A stretch of DNA of 64,000 nt from the NCBI RefSeq assembly GCF_025717045.1, contig NZ_JAOVZN010000005.1:558001-622000 (forward strand). Direction: 5' to 3'. Shown here one piece after another: positions 34,696-44,046 of this stretch. A program made the translations under genes and the position numbers. The notes under the pieces were generated by a model. It did no database searches. It saw only the letters and a program-made list of their open reading frames with translations, and was not told where the DNA came from. Position 1 is the first letter of the stretch, and each line of letters starts with the position of its first letter. Origin of the DNA: Flavobacterium sp. SH_e (lineage in GTDB: Bacteria > Bacteroidota > Bacteroidia > Flavobacteriales > Flavobacteriaceae).

Positions 34696-36912
34696 TTATT
34701 TAAGTGAGAAGTTCACTTTAGATTTTATATCTGTTGATGAAGCTCCAATAATTGCTTCGAAATCACCAGGTTCTGCAACCCAGTCATGTTTTTTATCGTC
34801 GAAGAAACTTAAAGCCGTTTTATCGATTGTAAACGTTACTGTTTTTTCTTCTCCAGCTTTAAGAGCTACTTTCTCAAAACCTTTTAATTCTTTGATCGGA
34901 CGAACTAAAGAAGATTTCACATCAGTAATGTACAATTGCACCACTTCAGATCCTTCTCTGCTACCTGTATTTTTTACATTAACTGAAAATGTGATTTTAT
35001 CTCCAGCATTAATTTGCTTTTTATCAGCAGTTACTTTTCCGTAAGCAAAAGTCGTGTAGCTTAAACCGTGTCCAAAAGGAAACAATGGTTTGATTTTGTT
35101 TTTGTCAACCCAACGGTATCCAACAAAGATTCCTTCATTGTATTTTACGTCATTTCCACCTGGGAATTCACCTAAAGCGTGAGCTCCATTATCAGACAAT
35201 TTTACTGGGAAAGTGAAAGATAATTTTCCAGAAGGATTCACATCTCCAACTAAAACATTAGCTAAAGCATTTCCCGCTTCAGTTCCTAAAAACCATCCTT
35301 GAACAACTCCAGGAACTTCTTTAATCCAAGGCATTGCTACTGCATTTCCAGAAATATTTACGAAAACAATGTTTTTATTTACTTTCGCTAATTCGTTGAT
35401 TAATTTATCTTGACCATAAGGCAATTCTAATTGTTTACGATCGTGACCTTCGTCATCTTGATTTTCGCTTTTATTTAAACCTCCAATGAAAAGAACAATA
35501 TCAGCATCTTTAGCAATTTTTAAAGCCTCAGCAGTTAGTTCAGCTTGAGGACGTTTTTCTTCTAAACTTACTTTAGCGATAACTCCGTTATAGTTACTTG
35601 TCGGATCTCCAACATAACCTCTTGCATAAACAATTTCAGCTTGGTTTCCGATTTTTTTCTTTAAACCTTCAAGCGGCGTGATTTCGTACCTTGCTTTAAG
35701 CGAAGAACTTCCTCCTCCAACTGTCATCATTTTAATAGCATTTTCTCCAATTACAGCAATCTTTTTAGTTTTAGAAAGATTGATTGGAAGAATATTATTG
35801 TTGTTTTGTAATAAAACAATTCCTTCTTCAGCAATTTTACGGCCAGCTAAAGCGTGTTCTTCAGTTCCAAAAGATCCAAAAGGACGGTTTCTATCCATTG
35901 TAGTTAAGAAAGATAGACGTAAAATACGACGTACTTTTTCGTCTAATTCTTTTGTTCCGATTTCTCCCTTTCTGATCATTTCAGAATATGGTTTTGCTAA
36001 ATAATAGTTGTCATAAGCATTACTTGTTCCCCAAGAAAGACCATTTGTCCAAGAACCAAATTCCATATCCAAACCGTTGTGGATCGCTTGTTTAGTATCG
36101 TTAACTCCACCCCAATCTGAAACTACAACTCCTTTGAAACCCCATTCTCCACGAAGAATGTCGTTTAATAAATATTCATTATGGCAGCATTGTTGTCCTT
36201 TGTATTTGTTGTAAGATCCCATAATCGACCAAACATCACCTTCTTGAACTGCAGCTTTAAAAGCAGGAAGATAAATTTCATATAACGCACGATCGTCAAC
36301 GATTACGTTAACTGAGTTACGATTTGTTTCTTGATTATTTAAAGCGAAGTGTTTAACGCAAGCAGCAACCCCATTTGACTGAACTCCTTTAATATAGGGA
36401 ACAACCATTTTTGCTGCTAAAAACGGATCTTCTCCCATATATTCGAAGTTACGACCGTTTAATGGGCTTCTATAAATGTTCACACCAGGCCCTAATAATA
36501 CATTTTTGTTACGGTAACGTGCTTCTTCTCCAATAGATTTACCATATAAAGAAGCCAATTCTTTGTTCCAAGTTGATGAAAGTGCTGTAAGTGCAGGGAA
36601 AGCAATACAAGAATCGTTTGTCCATCCTGCTTGATCCCATTCGTCCCATTTTACCTCTGTACGAATTCCGTGTGGTCCATCAGTCATCCAGTTTTCTGGA
36701 ATTCCAAGACGTTTTACACCTGGAGAACTAAATTTAGACTGCGCATGAATCATGGCAATTTTCTCTTCGGTAGTCATTCGCTTAAGCGCATCTTCTACGC
36801 GCTCTTCAATCGGTTTTTTATCGTCTAGATAAACTGGAACTTTGTTCTGGGCATTCACCCCCAAAGAACTTAGTAAAAGTAAAACAACAATTGTTTTAAC
36901 GTTTTTCAACAT
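34696..36912 (-). CDS. Glycoside hydrolase family 3 (beta-glucosidase, BglX-like)
   Basis: Protein of 738 residues with a signal peptide (TIVVLLLLSSLGVNAQ). GH3 N-domain with KHFALNNQETNR and the nucleophile Asp in VVSDWGGVND; GH3 C-domain (ENAIKMMTVGGGSS); C-terminal fibronectin III-like domain (VKNTGSREGSEVVQLYI). Enzymes of this type release glucose or xylose from beta-linked oligosaccharides in the periplasm. It is 205 bases downstream of a DUF6377 regulator, with two 30-bp direct repeats in the gap, so it is probably that regulator's target. Confidence 0.94.
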   Translation of the reverse strand: MLKNVKTIVVLLLLSSLGVNAQNKVPVYLDDKKPIEERVEDALKRMTTEEKIAMIHAQSKFSSPGVKRLGIPENWMTDGPHGIRTEVKWDEWDQAGWTNDSCIAFPALTALSSTWNKELASLYGKSIGEEARYRNKNVLLGPGVNIYRSPLNGRNFEYMGEDPFLAAKMVVPYIKGVQSNGVAACVKHFALNNQETNRNSVNVIVDDRALYEIYLPAFKAAVQEGDVWSIMGSYNKYKGQQCCHNEYLLNDILRGEWGFKGVVVSDWGGVNDTKQAIHNGLDMEFGSWTNGLSWGTSNAYDNYYLAKPYSEMIRKGEIGTKELDEKVRRILRLSFLTTMDRNRPFGSFGTEEHALAGRKIAEEGIVLLQNNNNILPINLSKTKKIAVIGENAIKMMTVGGGSSSLKARYEITPLEGLKKKIGNQAEIVYARGYVGDPTSNYNGVIAKVSLEEKRPQAELTAEALKIAKDADIVLFIGGLNKSENQDDEGHDRKQLELPYGQDKLINELAKVNKNIVFVNISGNAVAMPWIKEVPGVVQGWFLGTEAGNALANVLVGDVNPSGKLSFTFPVKLSDNGAHALGEFPGGNDVKYNEGIFVGYRWVDKNKIKPLFPFGHGLSYTTFAYGKVTADKKQINAGDKITFSVNVKNTGSREGSEVVQLYITDVKSSLVRPIKELKGFEKVALKAGEEKTVTFTIDKTALSFFDDKKHDWVAEPGDFEAIIGASSTDIKSKVNFSLK

Positions 36913-37010
36913 AACAGTAATTATTAAAGCATTAGTTTATAAGTGGGAATGTCTTCCTAAGAAAACACTTTTTTATCATATTGTAAAACTAAAACGTTAT
37001 CGTACAAGTT

Positions 37011-37105
37011 ACATTTTTAAACCAAAAAAAGTAGTGAATTAAAAAATCAAAATATTGATTTACAACTGATTAACATTTTTTAAACCCTAAAAAAAGTAGT
37101 GGATT
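37011..37105. promoter_or_regulatory. Pair of 30-bp direct repeats upstream of the GH3 gene
   Basis: Two copies with spacing of 62 bases: 37011-37040 (ACATTTTTAAACC followed by AAAAAAAGTAGTGAATT) and 37073-37105 (ACATTTTTTAAACCC, T, then the same with GTAGTGGATT). They lie 99 to 193 bases upstream of the GH3 ATG. A pair of direct repeats in a regulator-enzyme gap is the usual form of a binding site. Confidence 0.7.
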
Positions 37106-37117
37106 TAAAATAAATAT

Positions 37118-38764
37118 TTATACTTTCAAAGCCATTGAGCCAATTTTCATGACCATTTCTTCGAAATCATTTCGTGAAACTGCAGCCTTATTTCGAGCTC
37201 TTGTACGGTAGTTGTAAATTGTGCTTAAAGAATAACGTAAAAATGCCGCTATTTTAACACTGTCAGTAATTCCGAGTCTGATTAAAGCAAAAATTCGAAG
37301 TTCTGTGTTTAGCAATTCATTTTGTTTTAAAACGATTTGTTCCTCTGGAATTAATAAAGCATTGAAATCTTTAACGAATGTTGGATATAAATTCAGAAAA
37401 ATAATATCGAAATTCTTGTATAATTCTTCTAACTCATTATCAACCAAAGTAGTCGATTTTAATATTTTATAAATTTCGTCGAATTGCTTTGCGGTTGCTT
37501 TTTTGTTTAAGATAATACGATAATTCTCCAGCTTATTGATGTAAGTCGAACAAAGATTGAAGAAATGGGCAATATATTCTTCTTTAACTAAATTAGATTC
37601 AGACAATTGCAGATTACTTTCCTGAAGTTGGCTATTTGTTTCGGTAATGTCTTTGTTTAATTCTGCTAATTTCTGACTAGTTTCATAAAGTTCTGTTCGA
37701 ATTCTCGACACTTTTTTCATTTGCTTGTAAACGTAGATTATTGCAACAAGCAAAAACAGAGAAAGCAAACTAATACAAAGCAAATAAATCTGCAATTCGC
37801 TTTTTCGTTGTGCTTCGCGTTCTTGATAAACCGTATTTATAATCGAATATACTTCTGACATTAATAAAGTTCTAAATTGAACATTACAATACAAAGCATC
37901 TTCAATTGCCGATTGCGTCAATTTATATGCCATATCGACATCTCCAATTTCGTAAAAAACCAAAGCCAATTCTTGCAATGAAGCATTATCTTTATTGGCA
38001 TTTTTAATATCCGAAGTTGCAGAAAGTGCGTAGTATTTTTTTCTGGATTCTAAATCATGCGTAGCTTCTGCAATTTTTCCTAACAAATAGGTAATCATTG
38101 CATATTGTGGACTTTCTTCGTTTGTTTTATTTAATAAAGCTACTAATTGCTTTTTGGGATCATTGTATTTTCTGTCAATAAAAATATCTTGCTGAATCCT
38201 ATTAATTTTAAAATCTAACGTATTCGGATTTAGAATACTTAATAATGAATCTCGATACTTACCAATTTGTTTTCTGTATTCTGGACTATAACTGTTAGCA
38301 GCATAATGTTCGAAAAACTCACGATACGAAATATAATAGTTTGGAAGTAATGAAGTGGCTAAACTTTTTTTATTAATGCTTTTTAAAAGAGCTTCAGATT
38401 CGCGATATTTTCCTGACGAAGAATAAAGCGTTACCAATTGTAATTGTGCTAAATTAAAAAGTTCTTTGTTCTGAAGTTCTTCGGCAATTTTAAGATTCTT
38501 TTTTACATATTGAATAGCCGAATCCGAATTTAATTTTTGATATTCAAGATATAATGTTTTGTTGTAATTGTACTCCTGCTCTTTTGTAAGATTCTCCGAT
38601 TTTATCTTCTTGAAGTTTTGAATTCGTTCTTCTTTAATCTTTACATAATGCTGTTTATTTTTAATCGCCTCATTTAATTCTTTTAAAATAACATCGGTAC
38701 CTTCCGATGCAAAAACTGGAAAGTGTAATATGATAAGAAACAGAAATAGGCAATATTTTTTCAA
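37118..38764 (-). CDS. DUF6377 membrane-bound regulator with TPR sensor
   Basis: Protein of 548 residues. Signal peptide (FLFLIILHFPVFA), then TPR-like helices in the periplasm (about 50-320), one membrane helix about 325-345 (LLCISLLSLFLLVAIIYVY), a coiled coil, and a cytoplasmic DUF6377 domain ending with a helix-turn-helix LRIFALIRLGITDSVKIAAFLRYSLSTIYNYRTRAR. This design, with sensing, membrane and DNA-binding parts in one chain, is typical of sugar-responsive regulators of Bacteroidota. The start codon is TTG; a stop codon lies 3 codons upstream, and the signal peptide begins right there. The 3' end faces the GH3 promoter region, suggesting control of it. Confidence 0.9.
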   Translation of the reverse strand: MKKYCLFLFLIILHFPVFASEGTDVILKELNEAIKNKQHYVKIKEERIQNFKKIKSENLTKEQEYNYNKTLYLEYQKLNSDSAIQYVKKNLKIAEELQNKELFNLAQLQLVTLYSSSGKYRESEALLKSINKKSLATSLLPNYYISYREFFEHYAANSYSPEYRKQIGKYRDSLLSILNPNTLDFKINRIQQDIFIDRKYNDPKKQLVALLNKTNEESPQYAMITYLLGKIAEATHDLESRKKYYALSATSDIKNANKDNASLQELALVFYEIGDVDMAYKLTQSAIEDALYCNVQFRTLLMSEVYSIINTVYQEREAQRKSELQIYLLCISLLSLFLLVAIIYVYKQMKKVSRIRTELYETSQKLAELNKDITETNSQLQESNLQLSESNLVKEEYIAHFFNLCSTYINKLENYRIILNKKATAKQFDEIYKILKSTTLVDNELEELYKNFDIIFLNLYPTFVKDFNALLIPEEQIVLKQNELLNTELRIFALIRLGITDSVKIAAFLRYSLSTIYNYRTRARNKAAVSRNDFEEMVMKIGSMALKV

Positions 38765-38904
38765 GTCGATTTAATATAAAGGAATTACAAATATAACAAA
38801 GCGAAAATATAAAAAACGAATTATTTAGCTATGGTTAAAATGTACTAAAAGATAATTCTTCTACTATTGTTATAAATAATATAATTACAAAACGCCTTAT
38901 CTAT

Positions 38905-38952
38905 AAAAAAAATGATTTCGTTTTGACTTTATCAAACTCGAAATCATTTATT
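38905..38952 (-). terminator. Terminator of the acyl-CoA oxidase-like gene
   Basis: AAATGATTTCG/CGAAATCATTT, an 11-bp perfect stem, with a run of T on the minus strand. Situated 20 bases after the stop. Confidence 0.85.
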
Positions 38953-38971
38953 TATGAATATATTTTCAAAA

Positions 38972-41236
38972 CTATATATGAGCTGCAATTGGCGCTGATA
39001 AACAGCTTTCGGGAATATCAAAAGCATTTACAAGAGCCACAGCATCTGGACGAATATCCCAACAAAGCTGATTGACAATTTTACGAACTGCTTTGGTTTT
39101 AACCGCTTCCATGTAACCATCTTCAAGATACCAAGCTTTGTTTTTTTCGATTTGTGAAAGTGCATACAACTGATTCAATTTAGTTAAAATCGCTTTTGAT
39201 GATTCATCTTCAACCGCTTTTATTGCGATTTGAAATTGCTCTAAAACTATTCTTTCCAAATATGCTTGTGCCACATCTATCATTTGGTGTTGCACGACAT
39301 TAAAAGCATCATAAGGTTCTAATCCGCCATCGATCAATTTCTTGATACGTCTTGTCGCAGAAGCCAAAATTGTTTTTTCTCTGTGAACAAATGCCTGAAG
39401 ATGAAATTCTCCGTCTAATAAATGTTCGTCATCTGTCCTTCTAGTTGCAATTGGGTTCTTTTCTGCAATGGCTGTTTTTGCATTTTCATACACATAATTG
39501 ATAATTCCCAACGATCCCATTTCTCCAAATGCTTTTCTGAATTCTGCTAAACGATTTTTAGCCACTAATTGCATCAAAACTGTATTATCTCCTTCAAAAG
39601 TCGTATAGATTTCTGTATCATTTTTAAGTGCATTGATTCGGTTTTCAGACAAATAACCTTTTCCACCGCATGCTTCTCTGCATTCTTGCAGAATATCTCT
39701 TGTGCTCCAAGTGGAATAGGATTTCATTCCGGCAGCCAAAGCTTCGATTTCCTGCATTTCAGCTTCTGTTCTATTCAAAAATCTGTTGGTTAAATATTGA
39801 AGCGCAAAATGAACCGCATAAGTTTTAGCCAAATGTGGCAATAATCTGCGTTGATGCATTCTGTAGTTTAAAATTGGAACTTCAGAACCGCCTTCTGGTC
39901 CAAATTGTCTTCTTTGATCGCTGTAGCGAATGGCAATTGTCAATCCAGATTTAGCTGCCGCTAAAGCTGAACGCGGAATCCCAATTCTTCCTCCAACTAA
40001 AGTTCCCAACATCGTAAAAAATCTTCTGTTATCACTCGGGATCGGACTTTCGAATTCGCCTTTATCATTTACTGAAGCAAAACGATCCAACATATTTTCT
40101 TTCGGAATTACCACATTATCAAAACTAATTGTTCCGTTGTCAACTCCGTTTAATCCCATTTTATGACCACAATCGCCAATTGTCACGCCGTTTACGACAT
40201 TCCCATTCGGATCGCGTAACGGAACCACAAAAGCATTTACGCCATAATCATGATCATCAATAATTAATTTAGCAAAAACAGTCGCCATTTGTCCATGAAC
40301 AGCTGCGTTGCCAATATATTCTTTTTGGGCGTTTTTATTTGGCGTATGAATCGTAAAGGTTTGATCTGAATGATTATAAGTCGCTGTAGTTTCTAAACCT
40401 TTTACATTTGATCCGTGATGCGTTTCGGTCATGGCAAAACAGCCTGGAAGTTTCAGTGAACCAATATCTTTTAGATATTTAGCATAATGTTTTTCTGTTC
40501 CTAAAGATTGAACGCTCATTCCCCAAAGTCCGAACTGAACGCCAAATTTGATTACTAAACTCAAATCATGATAACTTAAGGTTTCCATAATAGCAAAATA
40601 ATCTTCTACGTTCCCTCCTCCTCCGTATTCTTCCGGATACGCCATACTTCCAAGATTTTCATCGGCTAGAATTTTACACCATTTATAAACCGTTTCTCTG
40701 AAAACATTAATATCTGTAGAAGTTTCATAAGCAAATTCAGGTCTCGAAATAACCGATTTTACTCTTTTAATTATGGCAGCTTCTTTTCCATCTAAAATTT
40801 GAGTAATTTTCCGAATATCAAAACTGGCATTCGTATGAGAATTTGCAGTAAAAGAACCAGCTTTGGTTTTAAAGTTTTGAAGTGCTTCTTCACCTAAAAT
40901 CCCTAAATCATTTTCCAGTTTTTTGAAATCTGATTCGATTGGAGTTAAATCCAAATCGGTTCCTGAAAGTGCTTTTGCAATATCAAAAATCGACTTGATC
41001 GAAGAGGTATCCTGAATACTTTTTTCAATGTCTAATTTCCATTGTGTGAGTTCATTTCGCGAAGGGGGATTTGAAATATCTGCTTTAGAGAGCAAATATT
41101 CTTTTTCTTCTTCAGATAAAACATGTAAGGAATTTATAAACTCTTTTAAGGTTGCAAATTCTTTCTGTGTCAGTAAATCATCTGACCACACTAAATAAAA
41201 TAACGGAGTAAAGGCTTGAAGTTTGGTATTTTTCAT
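38972..41236 (-). CDS. Acyl-CoA oxidase/dehydrogenase-family protein
   Basis: Protein of 754 residues, longer than usual dehydrogenases (about 380). Residues 1-100 are a helical extension without a known domain; then come the acyl-CoA dehydrogenase domains with CFAMTETHHGSNV (flavin/CoA site), RRFFTMLGTLVGGRIG and ECREACGGKGYLSENRI, with the catalytic Glu expected in YTTFEGDNTVLMQ, the acyl-CoA oxidase signature. It resembles peroxisomal acyl-CoA oxidases and would start beta-oxidation of fatty acyl-CoA. It stands alone with its own terminator. Confidence 0.9.
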   Translation of the reverse strand: MKNTKLQAFTPLFYLVWSDDLLTQKEFATLKEFINSLHVLSEEEKEYLLSKADISNPPSRNELTQWKLDIEKSIQDTSSIKSIFDIAKALSGTDLDLTPIESDFKKLENDLGILGEEALQNFKTKAGSFTANSHTNASFDIRKITQILDGKEAAIIKRVKSVISRPEFAYETSTDINVFRETVYKWCKILADENLGSMAYPEEYGGGGNVEDYFAIMETLSYHDLSLVIKFGVQFGLWGMSVQSLGTEKHYAKYLKDIGSLKLPGCFAMTETHHGSNVKGLETTATYNHSDQTFTIHTPNKNAQKEYIGNAAVHGQMATVFAKLIIDDHDYGVNAFVVPLRDPNGNVVNGVTIGDCGHKMGLNGVDNGTISFDNVVIPKENMLDRFASVNDKGEFESPIPSDNRRFFTMLGTLVGGRIGIPRSALAAAKSGLTIAIRYSDQRRQFGPEGGSEVPILNYRMHQRRLLPHLAKTYAVHFALQYLTNRFLNRTEAEMQEIEALAAGMKSYSTWSTRDILQECREACGGKGYLSENRINALKNDTEIYTTFEGDNTVLMQLVAKNRLAEFRKAFGEMGSLGIINYVYENAKTAIAEKNPIATRRTDDEHLLDGEFHLQAFVHREKTILASATRRIKKLIDGGLEPYDAFNVVQHQMIDVAQAYLERIVLEQFQIAIKAVEDESSKAILTKLNQLYALSQIEKNKAWYLEDGYMEAVKTKAVRKIVNQLCWDIRPDAVALVNAFDIPESCLSAPIAAHI

Positions 41237-41282
41237 ATGAATAGATTCGGTTTGGATTTAGATTTTTTTTTCGCGTTATCGC

Positions 41283-41320
41283 ATAAAAAAACAGGAATGA
41301 AAAATACTCATTCCTGTTTG
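41283..41320 (-). terminator. Terminator of the EamA transporter gene
   Basis: AAACAGGAATGA/TCATTCCTGTTT, a perfect 12-bp stem with a short loop and T-run on the minus strand. Confidence 0.85.
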
Positions 41321-41384
41321 AACATCCTGTTAAGATTCTGATAATTTTCGATTTTAAACCAATAAAAAATATGAAAACTAAGAA

Positions 41385-42299
41385 TTAAGAACCTTTGGAT
41401 ATTGAGGTCATTTTTTGCTTCATTGCAAAAATATGATGTGAATTAAAAACTAACACAGCAGCAAAAATAATTCCGTATGCTGTTATTTGTAAAGGCGAAA
41501 TATTCTCTTTGAAAACAAAGGCTGCCAATCCAAACGCGATCATCGGATTGATGTTTAATAACATTCCAACTGTTGAAGAATTGATTCCGGAAAGTGCGTA
41601 CAAATTCAGGAAAAGCGGTACAATTGTAAATAAGATTGCAATTGTTTCAATACAGAAATAGAATTTAAATTCCGTTGGAACTGGTCCTCCATAACTTGGA
41701 TAAAATGGCAATAAACACAACGCAGCCAATGTAATATGAAACGTCAAAACGATAAACTTGTCAAAACCTTTATTGGCACGCTGACTTACTAAATAAGCGG
41801 CATAAGTTAACCCAATAATGATACTAAAAAACATATCCATTATATCGTTGTATGAAAGCAATATACAGCCCGAAATACTTAATCCTACAGAAAGCCATTG
41901 TGTTTTTAGCAGTTTTTCTTTCAGTATAAAATAAGCTAACAAAGTTGTTAAAATTGGACAAACCAAATAGGCTAATGAAGCCGCTTTTACGCTGACGTGA
42001 TTCACTACATAAATAAAAGTAAACCAATTAGCCATCAAAAATGCGCTTCCGCCAATATTCAGCAGAATCGATTTTCTTTTTTCTGATTTCGGTAAAGCTT
42101 TGAAAATTTCAATGGTTTCTTTTATTTGTTTTCTTTTGAATAAAAAAGCAATCAAAAGCATTAAAATACCACAGCTGAAAACACGAAAAAACAAAATATC
42201 CAATGACGGATAATCATGTATTGGCTTTAAAACCAAACTGAAAAGTCCCCATGTAACAAAGGCTGAAATCGCCGCGATATAATATTTTGTTGTTTTCAC
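41385..42299 (-). CDS. EamA/RarD family transporter
   Basis: Protein of 304 residues with about ten membrane helices and two EamA repeats. Motifs: AAISAFVTWGLFSLVLKP, AFLMANWFTFIYVVNHVSVKAAS and NPMIAFGLAAFVFKENISP. The RarD-like subgroup exports metabolites or drugs. The frame begins with GTG; no ATG is nearby and the first residues fit the family's N-terminal helix. It faces a MocR-type regulator, which probably controls it, with 107 bases between. Confidence 0.9.
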   Translation of the reverse strand: MKTTKYYIAAISAFVTWGLFSLVLKPIHDYPSLDILFFRVFSCGILMLLIAFLFKRKQIKETIEIFKALPKSEKRKSILLNIGGSAFLMANWFTFIYVVNHVSVKAASLAYLVCPILTTLLAYFILKEKLLKTQWLSVGLSISGCILLSYNDIMDMFFSIIIGLTYAAYLVSQRANKGFDKFIVLTFHITLAALCLLPFYPSYGGPVPTEFKFYFCIETIAILFTIVPLFLNLYALSGINSSTVGMLLNINPMIAFGLAAFVFKENISPLQITAYGIIFAAVLVFNSHHIFAMKQKMTSISKGS

Positions 42300-42366
42300 A
42301 AAATTGCTTTTTTGAATTGTTTTCTTTGATGAAGCAAATTTCTTAAAAATAAAACAGCAATACAGA

Positions 42367-42400
42367 TACAGTTTTTGTAAATTGCAGCATAACAGTTTTT
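42367..42400 (+). promoter_or_regulatory. Direct repeat ACAGTTTTT upstream of the MocR gene
   Basis: ACAGTTTTT at 42368-42376 and 42392-42400, 24 bases apart, in the gap between the divergent genes; MocR-type regulators usually bind direct repeats in the shared intergenic region. The second copy is right before the start codon. Confidence 0.4.
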
Positions 42401-42406
42401 ATTTTT

Positions 42407-43828
42407 ATGAAAAATTCGAATTACTTATATCTACAATTTGCTGACCGAATCGAGAAACAGATTAAATCGGGCATTTTAAATGTTGGTGATAAATTGCCTT
42501 CTATACGCGAAGTATGTGCCGAAACGGGATACAGCATGAGCACTGTAAGTAAGGCTTATTATGAAATTGAAAGCCGTTCTCTAATTGAAGCACGACCGCA
42601 ATCTGGTTATTATGTAAGTAATATTTCTGCACGAGTTATTCCAGAACCTTCTGCCAGCACCCCAATTTTAAGCTTAGAAAATATTGAACGTGAAGACTTA
42701 GTTGATTTAGTCTACGGCGATATGCGAAAAAAAGATATTACTATGCTTTCGCTTGGTTTTCCGTCTAACGAATTACTTCCAATTGCAAAACTCAATAAAG
42801 GAATGGTTCAAGCAATGCGCCAATTACCCAATAGCGGAACGAGTTATGAGGAAATTGAAGGAAATAGCAATTTAAGAAAAGAAATCGCTCGTTGGTCTTT
42901 TACTTGGGGCGGTTCTTTGACTGAAGATGATATTATTACGACTCCTGGCTGTATCTCTGCAATTTCAGATTGTTTACTGACTTTAACCAAACCTGGAGAC
43001 ACCATAATTACTGAAAGTCCTGTTTACTTTGGAATCCTGCAATTGGCACGATCATTAGGTTTGTATGTAATGGAACTTCCTACCAATATGACAACGGGAA
43101 TTGAATTGGAAGCAGTAAAAAAAACACTTGCTACAAACAAAGTAAAAGCTTGCGTTTTGATGAGTAATTTTAGTAATCCGTCTGGAAGTATGCTACCGAA
43201 TGAGCATAAAAAAGAGATTGTGAAATTAATGGATTTCTATAATGTTCCGTTAATTGAAGATGATATTCACGGTGATTTGTACTTTGGCACAAGCCGACCA
43301 ACTAATTGCAAAACGTATGATGAAAGCGGAATCGTTTTATGCTGCAGTTCTGTTTCTAAAACTTTGGCACCTGGTTATCGCGTAGGTTGGGTTTCGCCAG
43401 GGAAATTTAAAAAAGAGGTTTTGAGAACGAAGTTATATCATACCATTTCCAACACAACTATCACACATGAGGTGGTTGGAGATTTCTTGAAAAATGGCCG
43501 TTATGAAAATCATCTGAGAAAAATTCGTCAAATTCTGAATCGAAACTGCACGAATTATATCAATACCGTTTTAGAATCTTTTCCTGCAGGAACAAAAGTG
43601 AGTCAGCCTCAAGGTGGATTTTTCCTTTGGGTAGAACTGGATAAAAAAATTGATACAGCGGCTTTTTATCATTTAGCGCTCAAACATAATATTAGCATTG
43701 CGCCTGGAAGGATTTTTTCGTTTCAGAATCAATTTTCAAACTGTATGCGATTGAGTTTTGGATTGCCTTGGTCAAATGAATTAAGAACAGCTATTCAGAC
43801 ATTGGGGAGATTGGCGAAACAATTATAA
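42407..43828 (+). CDS. MocR/GntR-aminotransferase type transcriptional regulator
   Basis: Protein of 473 residues. Residues 1-75 are a GntR winged helix (LPSIREVCAETGYSMSTVSKAYYE); from about 110 a class I aminotransferase fold with PLP Lys in SSVSKTLAPGYRVGW. Other fold motifs: TTPGCISAISDCLLTLTKPGD, VLMSNFSNPSGSMLP, QPQGGFFLW. MocR proteins bind PLP or its adducts with amino compounds and control transport or biosynthesis genes. The divergent EamA transporter is the likely target. Confidence 0.93.
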   Translation: MKNSNYLYLQFADRIEKQIKSGILNVGDKLPSIREVCAETGYSMSTVSKAYYEIESRSLIEARPQSGYYVSNISARVIPEPSASTPILSLENIEREDLVDLVYGDMRKKDITMLSLGFPSNELLPIAKLNKGMVQAMRQLPNSGTSYEEIEGNSNLRKEIARWSFTWGGSLTEDDIITTPGCISAISDCLLTLTKPGDTIITESPVYFGILQLARSLGLYVMELPTNMTTGIELEAVKKTLATNKVKACVLMSNFSNPSGSMLPNEHKKEIVKLMDFYNVPLIEDDIHGDLYFGTSRPTNCKTYDESGIVLCCSSVSKTLAPGYRVGWVSPGKFKKEVLRTKLYHTISNTTITHEVVGDFLKNGRYENHLRKIRQILNRNCTNYINTVLESFPAGTKVSQPQGGFFLWVELDKKIDTAAFYHLALKHNISIAPGRIFSFQNQFSNCMRLSFGLPWSNELRTAIQTLGRLAKQL

Positions 43829-43833
43829 AATCT

Positions 43834-43974
43834 TTTAAACACATAGAAACATAGATTTTATTTTTTATGAAAAAGAATAAAGAAAGAAACTAGTTTCTCA
43901 CACATAGCTATGTGCATTCAAATAAGTGAAACGCCTTTTTTACATCCAAAAAACTATGTTTCTATGTGTTTAAA
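43834..43974. repeat. AACACATAGAAACATAG inverted repeat
   Basis: Arms 43834-43854 and 43954-43974 are perfect reverse complements over 21 bp around a 99-base interior. The interior itself has the palindromes GAAACTAGTTTC (43886-43897) and CACATAGCTATGTG (43901-43914). It starts 6 bases after the MocR stop in a convergent gap. Confidence 0.85.
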
Positions 43975-43980
43975 TAATAA

Positions 43981-44016
43981 AAAAAGTTGGACAGCGCAAC
44001 TACTCGCTGTCCAACC
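43981..44016 (-). terminator. Terminator of the bestrophin gene
   Basis: GTTGGACAGCG/CGCTGTCCAAC, 11-bp perfect stem, loop of 8, with a run of T on the minus strand. Confidence 0.88.
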
Positions 44017-44046
44017 AACAATTAAAAGAAGACCAAAATTAAATAG

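Noticed and set aside
26718..36912. Polysaccharide utilisation locus
   Set aside because: GH2, GH3, DUF1349 and DUF6377 are present but there is no SusC/SusD pair in the window, and the genes are spread over 10 kb with unrelated ones between.
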